Assembly (NCBI GenBank): GCA_026119855.1
Contig: JAOWBW010000268.1
Span: forward strand, 207,480-271,479
Reading direction: 5' to 3'
Origin: Campanula takesimana
Taxonomy: Eukaryota > Streptophyta > Magnoliopsida > Asterales > Campanulaceae
Length of the DNA: 64,000 nt
Part shown: piece after piece, positions 42,197-51,990 of the stretch
Layout: each line of letters begins with the position of its first letter
How positions within the stretch are numbered: position 1 is the stretch's first letter
Notes under the pieces: model-generated
What the model saw: only the letters and a program-made list of their open reading frames with translations
What the model was told of the DNA's origin: nothing
Databases searched by the model: none
Program-made: the position numbers and the translations under genes

Positions 42197-44999
42197 ATGG
42201 CCGGCGGCTCCAACACCAACAATACCATGACTCTCGAGCAACTCGCAACCATGGTCCAACTCCTCCAAGAGCAAGTCTCCACCCTTAATAAGGAGGCGCA
42301 AAGCAAAGACAAAATTTGGAAATCCCACCCCGACAGCCAAAGGGAGGCCCACGAGGCCGAGATGGAGCTAATGAAAGAAAAGCTCACTAATCTTGCCAAG
42401 GGGAAGAGCAAAAATGACGATGACGAATCCGAATGGACCGAAGGTTTGTTCAAAAGTCCTTATGTCAACACCCGCACCAAGAAAGTGGGAGGGCCAAGTT
42501 CCGAGAAAAATGAGCCCATAATGGTGGATTCTATCATGGCCTACATCGACCGAAAATTCAATGGGCTCAACATGGGGAAAGGCTCCGACACAAGCCCTTA
42601 CCAATTATCCATCCTCATGAGTACTATGACAGCTCTTCCTGATAATCAAGATGCCCGACATAAGCAAATTCAAGGGCAACTCTTGTCCTATGGCTCACAT
42701 TGAGACTTATATTTGGGCAATGGTTCCGAAGAAGGTCTCCCCCAAGGTGATGGCTCAATGCTTTCCTCTCACTCTCGAGGGGGCGGCAAAAGATTGGTAT
42801 GCTACTCTCCCTCTCACTGTCCGTCTTGATTGGGACTCCGCCATGCTTGCCTTCAAGAACCAATACCAAGGCAACACCACTCACCGGCCCACAAGGAAAG
42901 AGCTAGAGAATACTACTCAACGAGACCACGAGTCCTTCATCGACTTCACAAGGAGATGGAATGATAAACTCTCCGAGATTGTGGAAGGGCCAAATACCAA
43001 GGAGCAAATGGATATCTTTCTCAAATGTCTCAAATTTGATCTCCGCACCCACCTAAGTGGGGCTTGCTATGCGGATTTCTCCCAAATGTATGAGGCGGGG
43101 GTCCTAATGGACGAGTTGCTCAAGGAAGTCAAGAAAAATGCTCCTAGCTACCGCTACAAGGACGCTTCCAACTCCACAAAAGAGGCCTCGGTCAACGCCG
43201 TCACTATCGATAAGGGGAATTACAAAAAGGTTCCTCCACCCCAAGGGAAGAAGTCTCAAAATGACCGTGTCTACACGCCTCTCCAAGGCATGACTCAAAC
43301 CGAAGTTTTCGAAGTCCTTAAAGCAAAGGGTCAAGTCACATCCGTACAAGGGTACCAACCCAAGACGGTCAACCCCAATCATGCTCACCACAAATATTGT
43401 GGCTACCACCAATATAGTGGCCACACCACCGAGGAATGCTTCGTTCTCCGCACTGTCATTCAAGATCTCATAGACAAGAAACAATTTGTAGTGACTAATG
43501 GCGAACATGTCAATGTAATAGAGATAGGAGAACCCGAGGGGACCACCCATTCAATCCCAATTGTGAATGGGGGCCCCAATGTTATGAATAAACTTGACAA
43601 TTCTTGTTATGTTGTAACTTACGATGAGGTAATGAGGGAAGTACTAGAGAATAGGAAAAAGAAGCAAGATGGGAACATCAACATGCTAACTCGATCCGGT
43701 CGAGTCATAGCAAGCAACCCTTCCACTTCCGCACCAAGCTCCTCTTCTCAAAGGCCGCAAGCTCGCAACACTCCCGAAGATCCTCTACTTGTCCAACTCA
43801 AGAAAACTCAAGCCAACATCTCTATTTGGGACCTCATCGCATCCTCAAAGAAATACCGAGATCTTGTCATCCGCAATCTCAATGATACATCAATTTCTCC
43901 CGATACTACTCCCGAGGACCTCACGGCAATGATCGGTCACATTCATTTTGACAACGTCATCACCTTTGCCGATATGGACCTTCCACCATTTGGTTCCGAC
44001 CACAACGAGGCTATTTACCTCAAGGTACGAGCAAGGGGGAGGCCCATCTCAAGAGTCTTAGTGGACGGTGGTTCCGCACTCAACCTCATGCCTAGCAGAA
44101 TCATGGGCATACTGGGGCTTAAGGATTCCGATTTGAAGCCTTCTACTCAAGTAATCTGAGGTTATGACAGCACCGCCTGTACTGTCATGGGCATGATCGA
44201 AATAGACATTGAGTTTGGGAGCATGGTCATGTCCGTTCCATTCCAAGTGCTTGACATCCCGGCCTCGTTCAACTTGCTTTTGGGTCGACCATGGATTCAC
44301 AGTTCTAATGCCGTCCTGTCAACTCTCCATCAATGTGTCAAGATCCGAAATGGTGATGAAATACTGACCGTCATGGCCGAAAACGTCACTATTCACAGAA
44401 AAGGTGAGCCCGTCTACCAAGTTCATCATGGTTTACCAGACTCCACTCTCTCCGGCGTCTTAATCAACGCCATTGACAAAAAAGGGGGAAACGGATCATG
44501 GACCCCCAGCAATCACAAAGTCCTCCGCATGATGAGGAATATGGACTACTTCCCTGGTTTAGGCTTAGGGAAACATCAACAAGGAATCCTACATCCTGTG
44601 CAAGTCCCATTTGTCAAGGACACATTCGGTTTGGGGTACGAGCCTTCCAGAGAGGACTTGAAACAAGAGCAAGCGATCAAGAATGAAAAGGCCCGAGCTC
44701 ATAAAGAAGGCCGTCGTTATGAGGTCCCTAATCTAAGGCCTTACCGCAAGACGTTGAATGGCTATTTTGTCCGCCAAGGGGAAGACGTTCCATACATGAT
44801 CTTTCCCGAGCCATGGGTTAACAATAAGGGTGTCAAAAATCCCAGTCTCGAAATCTTCTCCGATTGTGAGATCCAGAAATCCGAAAGGGAACCAACTCCC
44901 ATGTCGCCCCGTGAATGGTGGGGGAGGAAGGTGACTATAGAGTCCGAGATAGAAATCATCGTGGGGGAAGAACAGACAGGTTTAGCCTCCATGTTCTAA
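42197..44999 (+). pseudogene. gag: T3 gag and protease (Tat type, broken)
   Basis: Start MAGGSNTNNTMTLEQ, then a coiled-coil (EQLATMVQLLQEQVSTL). A one-base shift near 42640 precedes the capsid core MPDISKFKGNSCP, LTLEGAAKDWYATLP and FTRRWNDKLSEI. HKYCGYHQYSGHTTEEC (about 43390-43440) is the Cys-His box typical of Tat gag. The protease has VLVDGGSALNLMPS, with GGS where D-S/T-G is usual, a common Tat variant. TGA at 44157-44159 replaces an Arg codon (CGA to TGA). LLGRPWIHSSNAVLSTLHQ follows, then a G-patch-like GLGLGKHQQGI (about 44560). TAA at 44997-44999 ends the section. Gag assembles particles; the protease processes the polyprotein. Confidence 0.9.
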
Positions 45000-45011
45000 G
45001 AGCTTGCCATA

Positions 45012-47284
45012 ATGAATGAATGCCAAGTTAACGCCATCCATGACACCGTCATCATGAATGAGACTATCAGTGAGATCCCGCCAAGCTCCGAGCCGATCAA
45101 CAATTGGTATTCTACGAAAGGGCCCGTGGTATCTGAGGAATTCTTAGTCCAAGAAATGGGTTGCATACCCCGCACAGCCACAAAGGAAGAGCGGCTCACA
45201 CTTACTTTTGAGTCCGAGAGTGTCTCTAATACCCTCACCCAAGAGGATATGGAGGCCATAGCCGAGCGTGTGTTTCCTTTCTTTGCTAATGAAAAATTTG
45301 ATATTTCTGAGTACCCTGAGATTGCAAATATCATAAATGATGAATTAACTAATAATGAACTTAATGAACAAGTTAATGACGATTCAAATTATGATGAAAT
45401 AGACCACGTAAACACAACATACTTAAATGAACTTGCTCAGCAGGTCCGTAGTCGTGGTGAAAATGGTCCAGGGGCTGACGAAGAATTGCATGTTGTTAAT
45501 CTGGGTACCGAAGAAGAGCCAAGAGAAACTAAGATCGGAAGCTTCTTCAAGGGGGACGACAGAGACAGATTGACTGCACTACTACGGGAGTTCGTGGATG
45601 TGTTCGCATGGTCATATAAAGACATGCCGGGTTTGGACAGAAAGGTAGCGGAGCACAGAATTCCGATCAAAGAAGATGCTAAGCCAGTAAAGCAGAAGCT
45701 CAGAAAGATCAAGCCAGAATGGTCTCTGCAAGTCAAAGAAGAGATCGAGAAGCTCCTCAGTGTGGGTTTCATCAAGGTTATCGAGTATCCGACATGGTTA
45801 GCCAACATCGTGATAGTCAGAAAGGCAAATGGCAAGGTTCGAGTTTGTGTGGACTTTCGGGATTTGAACAAAGCTTCCCCAAAAGATGATTTTCTACTCC
45901 CTAACATCGACATGCTGGTCGACTCCACTGCTGCCTACGAGGTTCGCTCATTTGTGGATGGGTTCGCTGGGTACAATCAGATTCTCATGGCCGAGGAAGA
46001 TCAACATAAGACAGCCTTCACAACACCGTGGGGTACCTTTTGCTACACAGTCATGCCATTTGATTAAGAAACGCTGGGGCTTCCTACCAAAGAGTCGTGA
46101 CAGACTTGTTCCACGATATTATTCACAAAGAAATCGAGGTCTATGTGGACGACATGATCATTCACTCCAAAGGGACCGATGGTCAACATTTAATCGATCT
46201 CCGCAAGTTCTTCGAAAGGCTTCGTCAACACAAGATGAGGCTCAACCCTGCAAAGTGCACGTTCGGGGTTATCCGAGGCAAAGTCCTTGGTTATATGGTC
46301 ACTGAAAGGGTAATTGAAGTAGATCCTTCCAAAATCAAGGTAATCATTGACATGCCTCCTCCAAAGACGCAGAAAGAAATCAAAGGTTTCATGGGCAGAC
46401 TGCAATACATCAGTCGGTTTGTGCACCAACTCACTTCCATGTGCGAGCCAATCTTCAAGCTACTCAAGAAGAATGTGGCTTTAGAATGGACCAATGCGTG
46501 CCAAGAAGCCTTCGACCAAGTGAAGCATTACTTGACGTGTCCTCCTGTTCTAGTTCCGCCACATAAGGAGAAGCCTCTTTTGCTCTATCTCACTGTCAAT
46601 GATGAAGCCCTAGGGGCTATGATAGCACAAGAGCAACAAGAGTCCACAAAGGAGAATGCCATTTATTTCGTCAGTCGCCGATTCCAAGGAGGCGAAAAGA
46701 ACTACTCTGTCTTAGAGAAGTCATGTGCAGCATTGGTTTGGGTTACTCAAAAGCTCAAACACTATATGGAAGCTTTCCCGATCAAGCTAGTCGCAAAGGT
46801 GGACCCGATCCGCTACATCTTCGAGAAGCCTTTCATGTCAACAAGAATAGCCAAATGGTACTTCATGCTCGCTGGCTATGATATCACTTACGTCACACTA
46901 AAATCCGTCAGGGGGAAAGTGTTCAGTGACCAGCTTGCCGAATTCCCGTGTGACGAAGTGAAGGGGGAAGACGTAAAGTTCCCCGACGAGCATTTAATTT
47001 GTACTGCAACCGAGGAAAATAAGTGGCAACTTTTTTTCGATGGCGCCGCCAATAAACACGGTTTTGGTATAGGAGTATTGCTTGTCGATCCAAAGGACAT
47101 CTACACTCCCATTGCCATCCGTCTGGAATTCGAAGCTACCAACAACATTCCCGAGTACGAAGCATGCATAGCAGGGCTCGAAGCAGCTCTCGAAAGAAAT
47201 ATCACGGAACTAGAAGTATCGAGATCACTTTCAACTACCTGCCAAGGGATAAAAATCGCTTCGCCGATGCACTGGCCACCATAG
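45012..47284 (+). pseudogene. pol: T3 RT and dual RNase H (broken)
   Basis: In the gag frame after a TAA. RT blocks: ANIVIVRKANGKVRVCVDFR, LNKASPKDDFLLPNID, TAFTTPWGTFCYTVMPF, and YVDDMIIHSK (about 46141) as catalytic centre. One base is lost near 46066 just after MPF. RNase H 1: LLLYLTVNDEALGAMI and NYSVLEKSCAALV. Then a second RNase H: KWQLFFDGAANKHGFGIG and EYEACIAGLEAAL; possession of two RNase H domains is diagnostic of the Tat lineage. The second half of this domain is deleted near 47218, joining ITELEV to a later segment in another frame. The downstream frame FNYLPRDKNRFADALAT continues at 47236. Confidence 0.9.
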
Positions 47285-48634
47285 CTTCATTAGTCGAAAT
47301 GCCCAAAGGGAAAATGGTGAAGCCTTTCAAGGAACAGTCCGGCGTACTGCATGAGTATCGAGATCAACGAGGTTCAAACAAACTCTCCGTGGTATTCGGA
47401 TATCATGAATTTCCTCAAAGATGGCACTTATCCCGAGAATAGTAATAAGAAGTCTCAAGCGGCTCTGCAAAGGCTAGCCTCTCGGTATGTACTGATTGGA
47501 GACCGAGTCTACAAGAGGCACCATGACGGGATCAATCTCTTATGCGCCAATGAGGCCGAAGCTCAAGAGATAATGTGTGAAGTACATGAAGGAGAGTGTG
47601 GACCCCACATGAATGGGTTTATGCTGGTCAAGAAGATACTCCGCATTGGTTACTATTAGAGCACTATGGAACGAGACTGTATCGAGAAAGTCAAAAGGTG
47701 TGCCAAGTGCCAATTCCATGCTAATCTGCAACATGCTCCACCCTCACAACTTTACAAAATGGTCACACCTTGGCCTTTCACTTGTTGGGGGATAGACATC
47801 ATTGGTAAAGTCCATCTTGCCGGAAGCAATGGGCAGTCATTCGTCCTAGTGGCCGTCGACTACTTCACAAAGTGGGTCGAAGCACAAGCCTATCGGACCT
47901 TTAACGCCAAGAAAGTGGCCGAATTTGTAAAGATTAATATCATGTGCCGATACGGCGTGCCTCATGAAATCATTTCTGATAACAGCTCTCACTTTGAGAA
48001 GGAAATGGATGCACTTTTGGTAGAATACAAGATCACCAAACACAAGTCATCTCCTTACCGTCCCCAAGCAAATGGCGCGGTTGAAGCAGCAAATAAGACC
48101 ATCGAGACCATCGTCAAGAAAATGGCCTCAACAGGAAGGGATTGGCCCGAGAAGCTACCATTAGCATTGTGGGGCTACCGCACATCGATACGGTCAGCAA
48201 CAGGAGAAACTCCGTATGCATTAGTCTATGGTTCTGAAGCCGTACTCCCAATCGAACTTGAAGTCCCATCTCTACGGGTCCTCCTCGAGAATCAAGTCAA
48301 CGAGGTCGGCTGGATGCAAAGTCGATATGAACAGCTAGCCTTACTCGACAAGAAAAGGCTAAGAGCACTCGAACGCACAAGGGCGTATCAGCAAAGGATG
48401 GCAAGAGCTTTCAACAAAAAGGTGAAGCCTCGAAACATCAATGTGGGAGATTTGGTCTTAAGACAACATCCTCCTAATGCCATGAATCCCCTGGGGAAAT
48501 GGGGACCCCTATGGATCGGTCCGTACGTGGTCAAAAACATACTAAGCGGCGTTGCAGTCCGACTCGTGGATTTAGATGGTGACCAGCTGCCAAAGGAGGT
48601 CAACCTCTACAGGCTAAAGAGGTTCTATGCTTAA
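47285..48634 (+). pseudogene. pol: T3 integrase (one nonsense codon, one frameshift)
   Basis: Frame changes near 47350, then SPWYSDIMNFLKDGTYP, and the zinc-binding HHCC part (HEGECGPHMNG ... CAKCQFHAN). TAG at 47657-47659 stands where Trp is expected (TGG to TAG). From 47660 to 48634 the frame is open: DDE core with GIDIIGKV, ISDNSSHFEKEM and PQANGAVEAANK (Asp, Asp, Glu all present). WGYRTSIRSATGETPYALVYG and the C-terminal GDLVLRQHPPNAMNPLGKW, LPKEVNLYRLKRFYA follow, which are Tat hallmarks. The integrase would insert the cDNA. Best-kept enzyme of the element. Confidence 0.92.
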
Positions 48635-48684
48635 TAAACAAAGATCATAAAAAAAAAATAATAATAATAAAAAAAAATCGCTCG

Positions 48685-48779
48685 CTAGGTTGAAAACCCG
48701 CAAGGGCGGCCTAGGCAAAAATTAGAGCACGTGGAAAAAAAGAAGCCCGCTAGATTGAAAACCCGAAAGGGCGGTCTAG
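48685..48779 (+). other. Two covarying GNRA-loop hairpins after T3 pol
   Basis: Two copies 65 bp apart. First: CTAGG (48685-48689), CCC-GCAA-GGG (48697-48706), CCTAG (48710-48714). Second: CTAGA (48750-48754), CCC-GAAA-GGG (48762-48771), TCTAG (48775-48779). The outer pair changed on both sides (G-C to A-T) and the tetraloop changed within the GNRA class. The flanking text is A-rich. This indicates a structured RNA in the 3' part of the transcript; its role is unknown. Confidence 0.6.
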
Positions 48780-48852
48780 GCAAAAAACAGGGTGCACACA
48801 AAAAAAATTAATAAATAAAAAAAATAAAAAAAATGGTCTTTGTTTGCTTGAA

Positions 48853-48889
48853 CTACGGAGACCTGAGCCTCCCAACTGGAGGAACGTAG
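48853..48889 (+). other. Conserved stem element CTACG...CGTAG after T3 pol
   Basis: Outer stem CTACG (48853-48857) with CGTAG (48885-48889). Internal conserved AGACCTGAG and a hairpin CCTCC-CAACT-GGAGG (48868-48882), followed by GCAACCTTCGG. Related elements lie on the minus strand at 59237-59275, 60410-60442 and 61076-61114, with compensatory changes in both stems. Confidence 0.6.
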
Positions 48890-49085
48890 GCAACCTTCGG
48901 GTGCGGTATAAAACATATTAAAAATACCCAATTCACTTCAAATAACAAGATGCAATTTTTATTCATTCAATGAATTATTCAAGCCATTACAACGGATTTA
49001 TTGAGGAACAAAAGACATCAAAACATTAAATCCTAAAACAAAGTGGTCTAATTTAATTGCAATCTCTTGGGGTACAAAGAAAAAT

Positions 49086-49520
49086 CTAATCTTTCTTAGG
49101 TTTGGGAACCCATTGCTTCTTGTTATGCCCTTTAGTCTTCTTGGATGGGGACGGAACATTCTTGGGACCGCCAAGACGGGAGAAAACGCTAGGACGGGAC
49201 GGAGCTTCATCAACGGCTTTCCCTTTGCCCTTATCAAGCGGAGCCTTAGCGGGGACAACCATGGGACGCTTCCACACATGGGAGGAATTTCCCTTACCTT
49301 TCTTCTTCTTGGGAAAATGACGGGGTCTATAGTCCCGCACATGAACCACCGATCTCACGGGGTAAACAACATCGGGCCTTCCCAAACGATCAAAAACGCT
49401 CGAACGCTTCTCCACCATCGAGACGGACCCCACAGCTGGAACGGCGTTCACCATTGGAACGGACTTCTCACCCTCGGGGACGGAAACCTTGATTTCAAAA
49501 GAGAAAGTCATTGGGGCCAT
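49086..49520 (-). CDS. Antisense ORF of T3: small basic protein with two SVF-RLG motifs
   Basis: Intact 144-residue ORF on the strand opposite to T3 gag-pol. It starts MAPMTFSFEIKVSVPEGE. Two similar motifs, RSSVFDRLGRP (about residues 40-50) and RPSVFSRLGGP (about 108-118), flank a Lys-rich KKKKGKG; the C-terminus is basic (KKQWVPKPKKD). No membrane segment or signal peptide. T2 carries the homologous gene at 58666-59018, so it is a conserved component of this Tat group. SVFDRLG-like motifs also occur in Tat gag tails, so descent from gag is possible. A conserved TATA-like motif lies upstream. I do not know its function; nucleic-acid binding is suggested only by charge. Confidence 0.7.
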   Translation of the reverse strand: MAPMTFSFEIKVSVPEGEKSVPMVNAVPAVGSVSMVEKRSSVFDRLGRPDVVYPVRSVVHVRDYRPRHFPKKKKGKGNSSHVWKRPMVVPAKAPLDKGKGKAVDEAPSRPSVFSRLGGPKNVPSPSKKTKGHNKKQWVPKPKKD

Positions 49521-49959
49521 TATGACAAGAATTTTTTGGTTTAGGAGGAGAAAGTGTTTGCAGAAGAAGGCTGTGTGACCATTCTGGTCGAAAATGGTTC
49601 AAAATTATAGCTGTTGGAACATTCTGATCAAAAAAAGAAAGGGGCTGTAATTCAGCAGGCCAGAAGCGCGCGCCTCCGACCAAGGCTTCACAACGCGCGC
49701 GCCTCCCACAAGCAAGGCCCAACGCGCGCGCCTTTGACAGCAGTTCAGACAGAAATGGCCCTTGTCAGTTCAGAATAGAACCCAAGCACTTCAACATATC
49801 CAACCTGCAGCAAAATCAAATCCCAGCAGCGAAAAGGAGTTCAAGCATCAACAACAAGCATTCTTTGGGCACACATTTGTTTGTAAAGGTCGACATCTAA
49901 GATCGAGTCGCTAATAAAACATAAAATGAGTAGTAGGATAACTAGGATTGTAAATACAT
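49521..49959 (-). promoter_or_regulatory. Putative promoter of the T3 antisense gene
   Basis: On the minus strand, three CGCGCGCC or reverse words (plus coordinates 49667, 49696, 49725; 29 bp apart) are followed by a TATA-like CTATAATTT at 49602-49610, about 80 bp before the ATG. The phrase CAACAGCTATAAWTTTGAAC is shared with T2 at 58576-58595. The words are those of the T3 LTR promoter. The remaining sequence is non-coding spacer between the two antisense genes. Confidence 0.5.
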
Positions 49960-50481
49960 GTTAAATGTTATTACAAGCAAAAGTAAAGGTGTTTCAATCC
50001 CTCATCCTCTCAGCCACAACAGCTCGGGCACATCATCACCAGCACTATGCTCACCCCCTGCTGCCGCTCTCGGTCTCCTCATCATCATCGTCATCCTCAT
50101 CATCATCATCATTATCATCATCCTCAGACTCAGACTCCTCAACTCTGATCTCATGCCGGCTCCTCTTCTGCACCCGCCGAGACGAACTCGCACCGCCTCT
50201 GCTCTGGCTGGCTCCACTCCTACTATGGCTACCTCCGCGGTTCAGACTCCTGCTCAGTGACTGCCTCGCCGAAGAGACAGCCTCATCAATGTCCAATGCA
50301 GCATCCCTGCAGCCTAGTCCCATGCCCCGAGCACCTCGGGCAGCTCCTCTCGCAGCACCAGAGACAGCACCAGCAGCATCTCTAGTCATGGCAGCAATAT
50401 CCCTGCACATCTCTAGCACCCTCTCCTCCAGCTGACGGAGCCTCCTCCTCATCCCCTTGTTTTGTCTGCCCAAGTGCCTAT
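49960..50481 (-). pseudogene. 3' end of antisense PMD gene of T3
   Basis: Minus-strand reading from 50481: RHLGRQNKGMRRRLRQLEE, a coiled coil, Ala/Arg-rich stretch (GAARGAARGARG), a basic QKRSRHE and a long Asp/Glu run, stop at 50051-50053. Homologous to exon 4 of the T2 PMD gene (23477-23939). The upstream exons are missing because K2 inserted at 50482 and a later deletion removed the rest. The acidic tail is longer than in T2. The tract to 49960 matches T2 sequence at 58230-58330. Confidence 0.8.
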
Positions 50482-51977
50482 TGTTGGTAGTGGTGCCCTA
50501 GGCACGTTTAATAAACGTTGTAATTGTTATCATTTATTTCATATCAATAAAGAGATGTTTTTGATTATTATTATTGTTCATGTTTACTTATAATAATCTC
50601 CGTCCCTAGTACTTGTTAAGCACTAGTATAAAGGCTAAATGATCATGGGATGATCATGTTAGATTTATGGGTACTTGTTTGGAACAAGGTACTGGACATG
50701 ACCCGCTCTATGAGATTTATGTCATGGTCTATGTCATACATATATCTCATATTAGTTATGTCATTTGAATCCTTAGACATGAAGTTATTATAGTCTTCCA
50801 CTTGATGAACATTATATTTGACATATTCAAACGCTACCTTTAACCGGGAAGTTATAAAGGGTATGATTGGCATAATCAGATTCACGTAGGGAAGAATAAT
50901 AAGCTAAATGGATTTGTCCCTCTTCGGAGAGATGTCAAGCTTGGGCCTCTCGTAAGAATGGTGTTGATGAAATGTTCGGCCGGACTCAAATGAATTGATT
51001 GGATCAATGGCATTTGGATTATCAACATATTCGGAATCGAGAAAGTATTGAACAAAACAAGTTGACTGTTTGACCATGACTTGTGTTCAATGACGTCGAG
51101 GACAAAGGGATTATGACATATTCTAAAGGAATGCGAACTTGTATCTAGTTATACTATTTGGGTAGGTATGACGGTTTGCTAGAATCTAATCATATCTTAT
51201 GGTTTCATGTTTGAACCCATTGCCAACTTAGTATAATCCTAGAGGGTCACACACAATAGAACGAATCTTTAAAAGGACTAAATTGGAATTTTGGAAATTC
51301 TGGACATTCTGGGGAAGTGGGCGACCGCACAGTTTGGACTGGGCGGCCGCACACTTAGCTCAGATTTTGTACCAGTTTTGTTTCAGATAGTTGTGCGACA
51401 GCACAGAGGTTTTTGGGCGGCCGCACAGTACTGTCGGGTGGCAGATTCCTAATTTGATTAGGAAACGAATTTTGGACGGATTTTGACACAAGTTTCCCAT
51501 TTGGAATAGGTAATACTTGTGTATAAAAGACCAAATTTGGCCAGCACTCTAGGATAATGATTTTGTGAGTCTTAAAGAGTTTGAGAAAGGGTTTATTTTG
51601 TTCTAAGACATTCTTGGTTGAAGAACAAAATAATACACAAAATAAATTCCATATAGTTCTTTTGATTGTGAAAAAGTGTTTCACAATTTGGTCTAGCAAC
51701 CAAGATCAAAGAAGCTCCTTTGATATTCGTTCGAAGTGTGGATACCGCTAGAGGGTGAAAATCATCATCTTCAAAGTTCGTGTTCAAGCTTTGTGATCGT
51801 GATCAAGTCTTCAAATCTCCACCAAGACCAAGAGAAAATTTGATAGCCATCAAGGGTTAGTTTATTCCTTTATTCTTGTTATTGTATTTGATTTAATCAT
51901 ATGAACGGATCCATGGCTTTGGGTTTCAAAATTTTAAATGCTAAATTCCGCTGCGCATGTTTGATCGAAACCCAACA
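50482..51977 (+). repeat. K2 5' LTR
   Basis: 1496 bp, TGTTGGTAGTGG...CCCAACA. GC-rich words at 51319, 51341, 51393 (one mutated base) and 51415, again in pairs of 22 bp. TATAAAAG at 51522-51529. Primer site TGGTATCAGAGC at 51979-51990. Confidence 0.93.
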
Positions 51978-51990
51978 GTGGTATCAGAGC

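Noticed and set aside
43104..43550. 148-residue minus-strand ORF in T3 gag
   Set aside because: Antisense shadow of gag; no promoter or homologue in T2.
45437..45928. 163-residue minus-strand ORF in T3 RT
   Set aside because: Antisense shadow of RT; no independent support.
49965..50435. 156-residue Ser-rich plus-strand ORF
   Set aside because: Antisense of the acidic and Arg-rich tail of the PMD gene; the minus strand is the homologous one.
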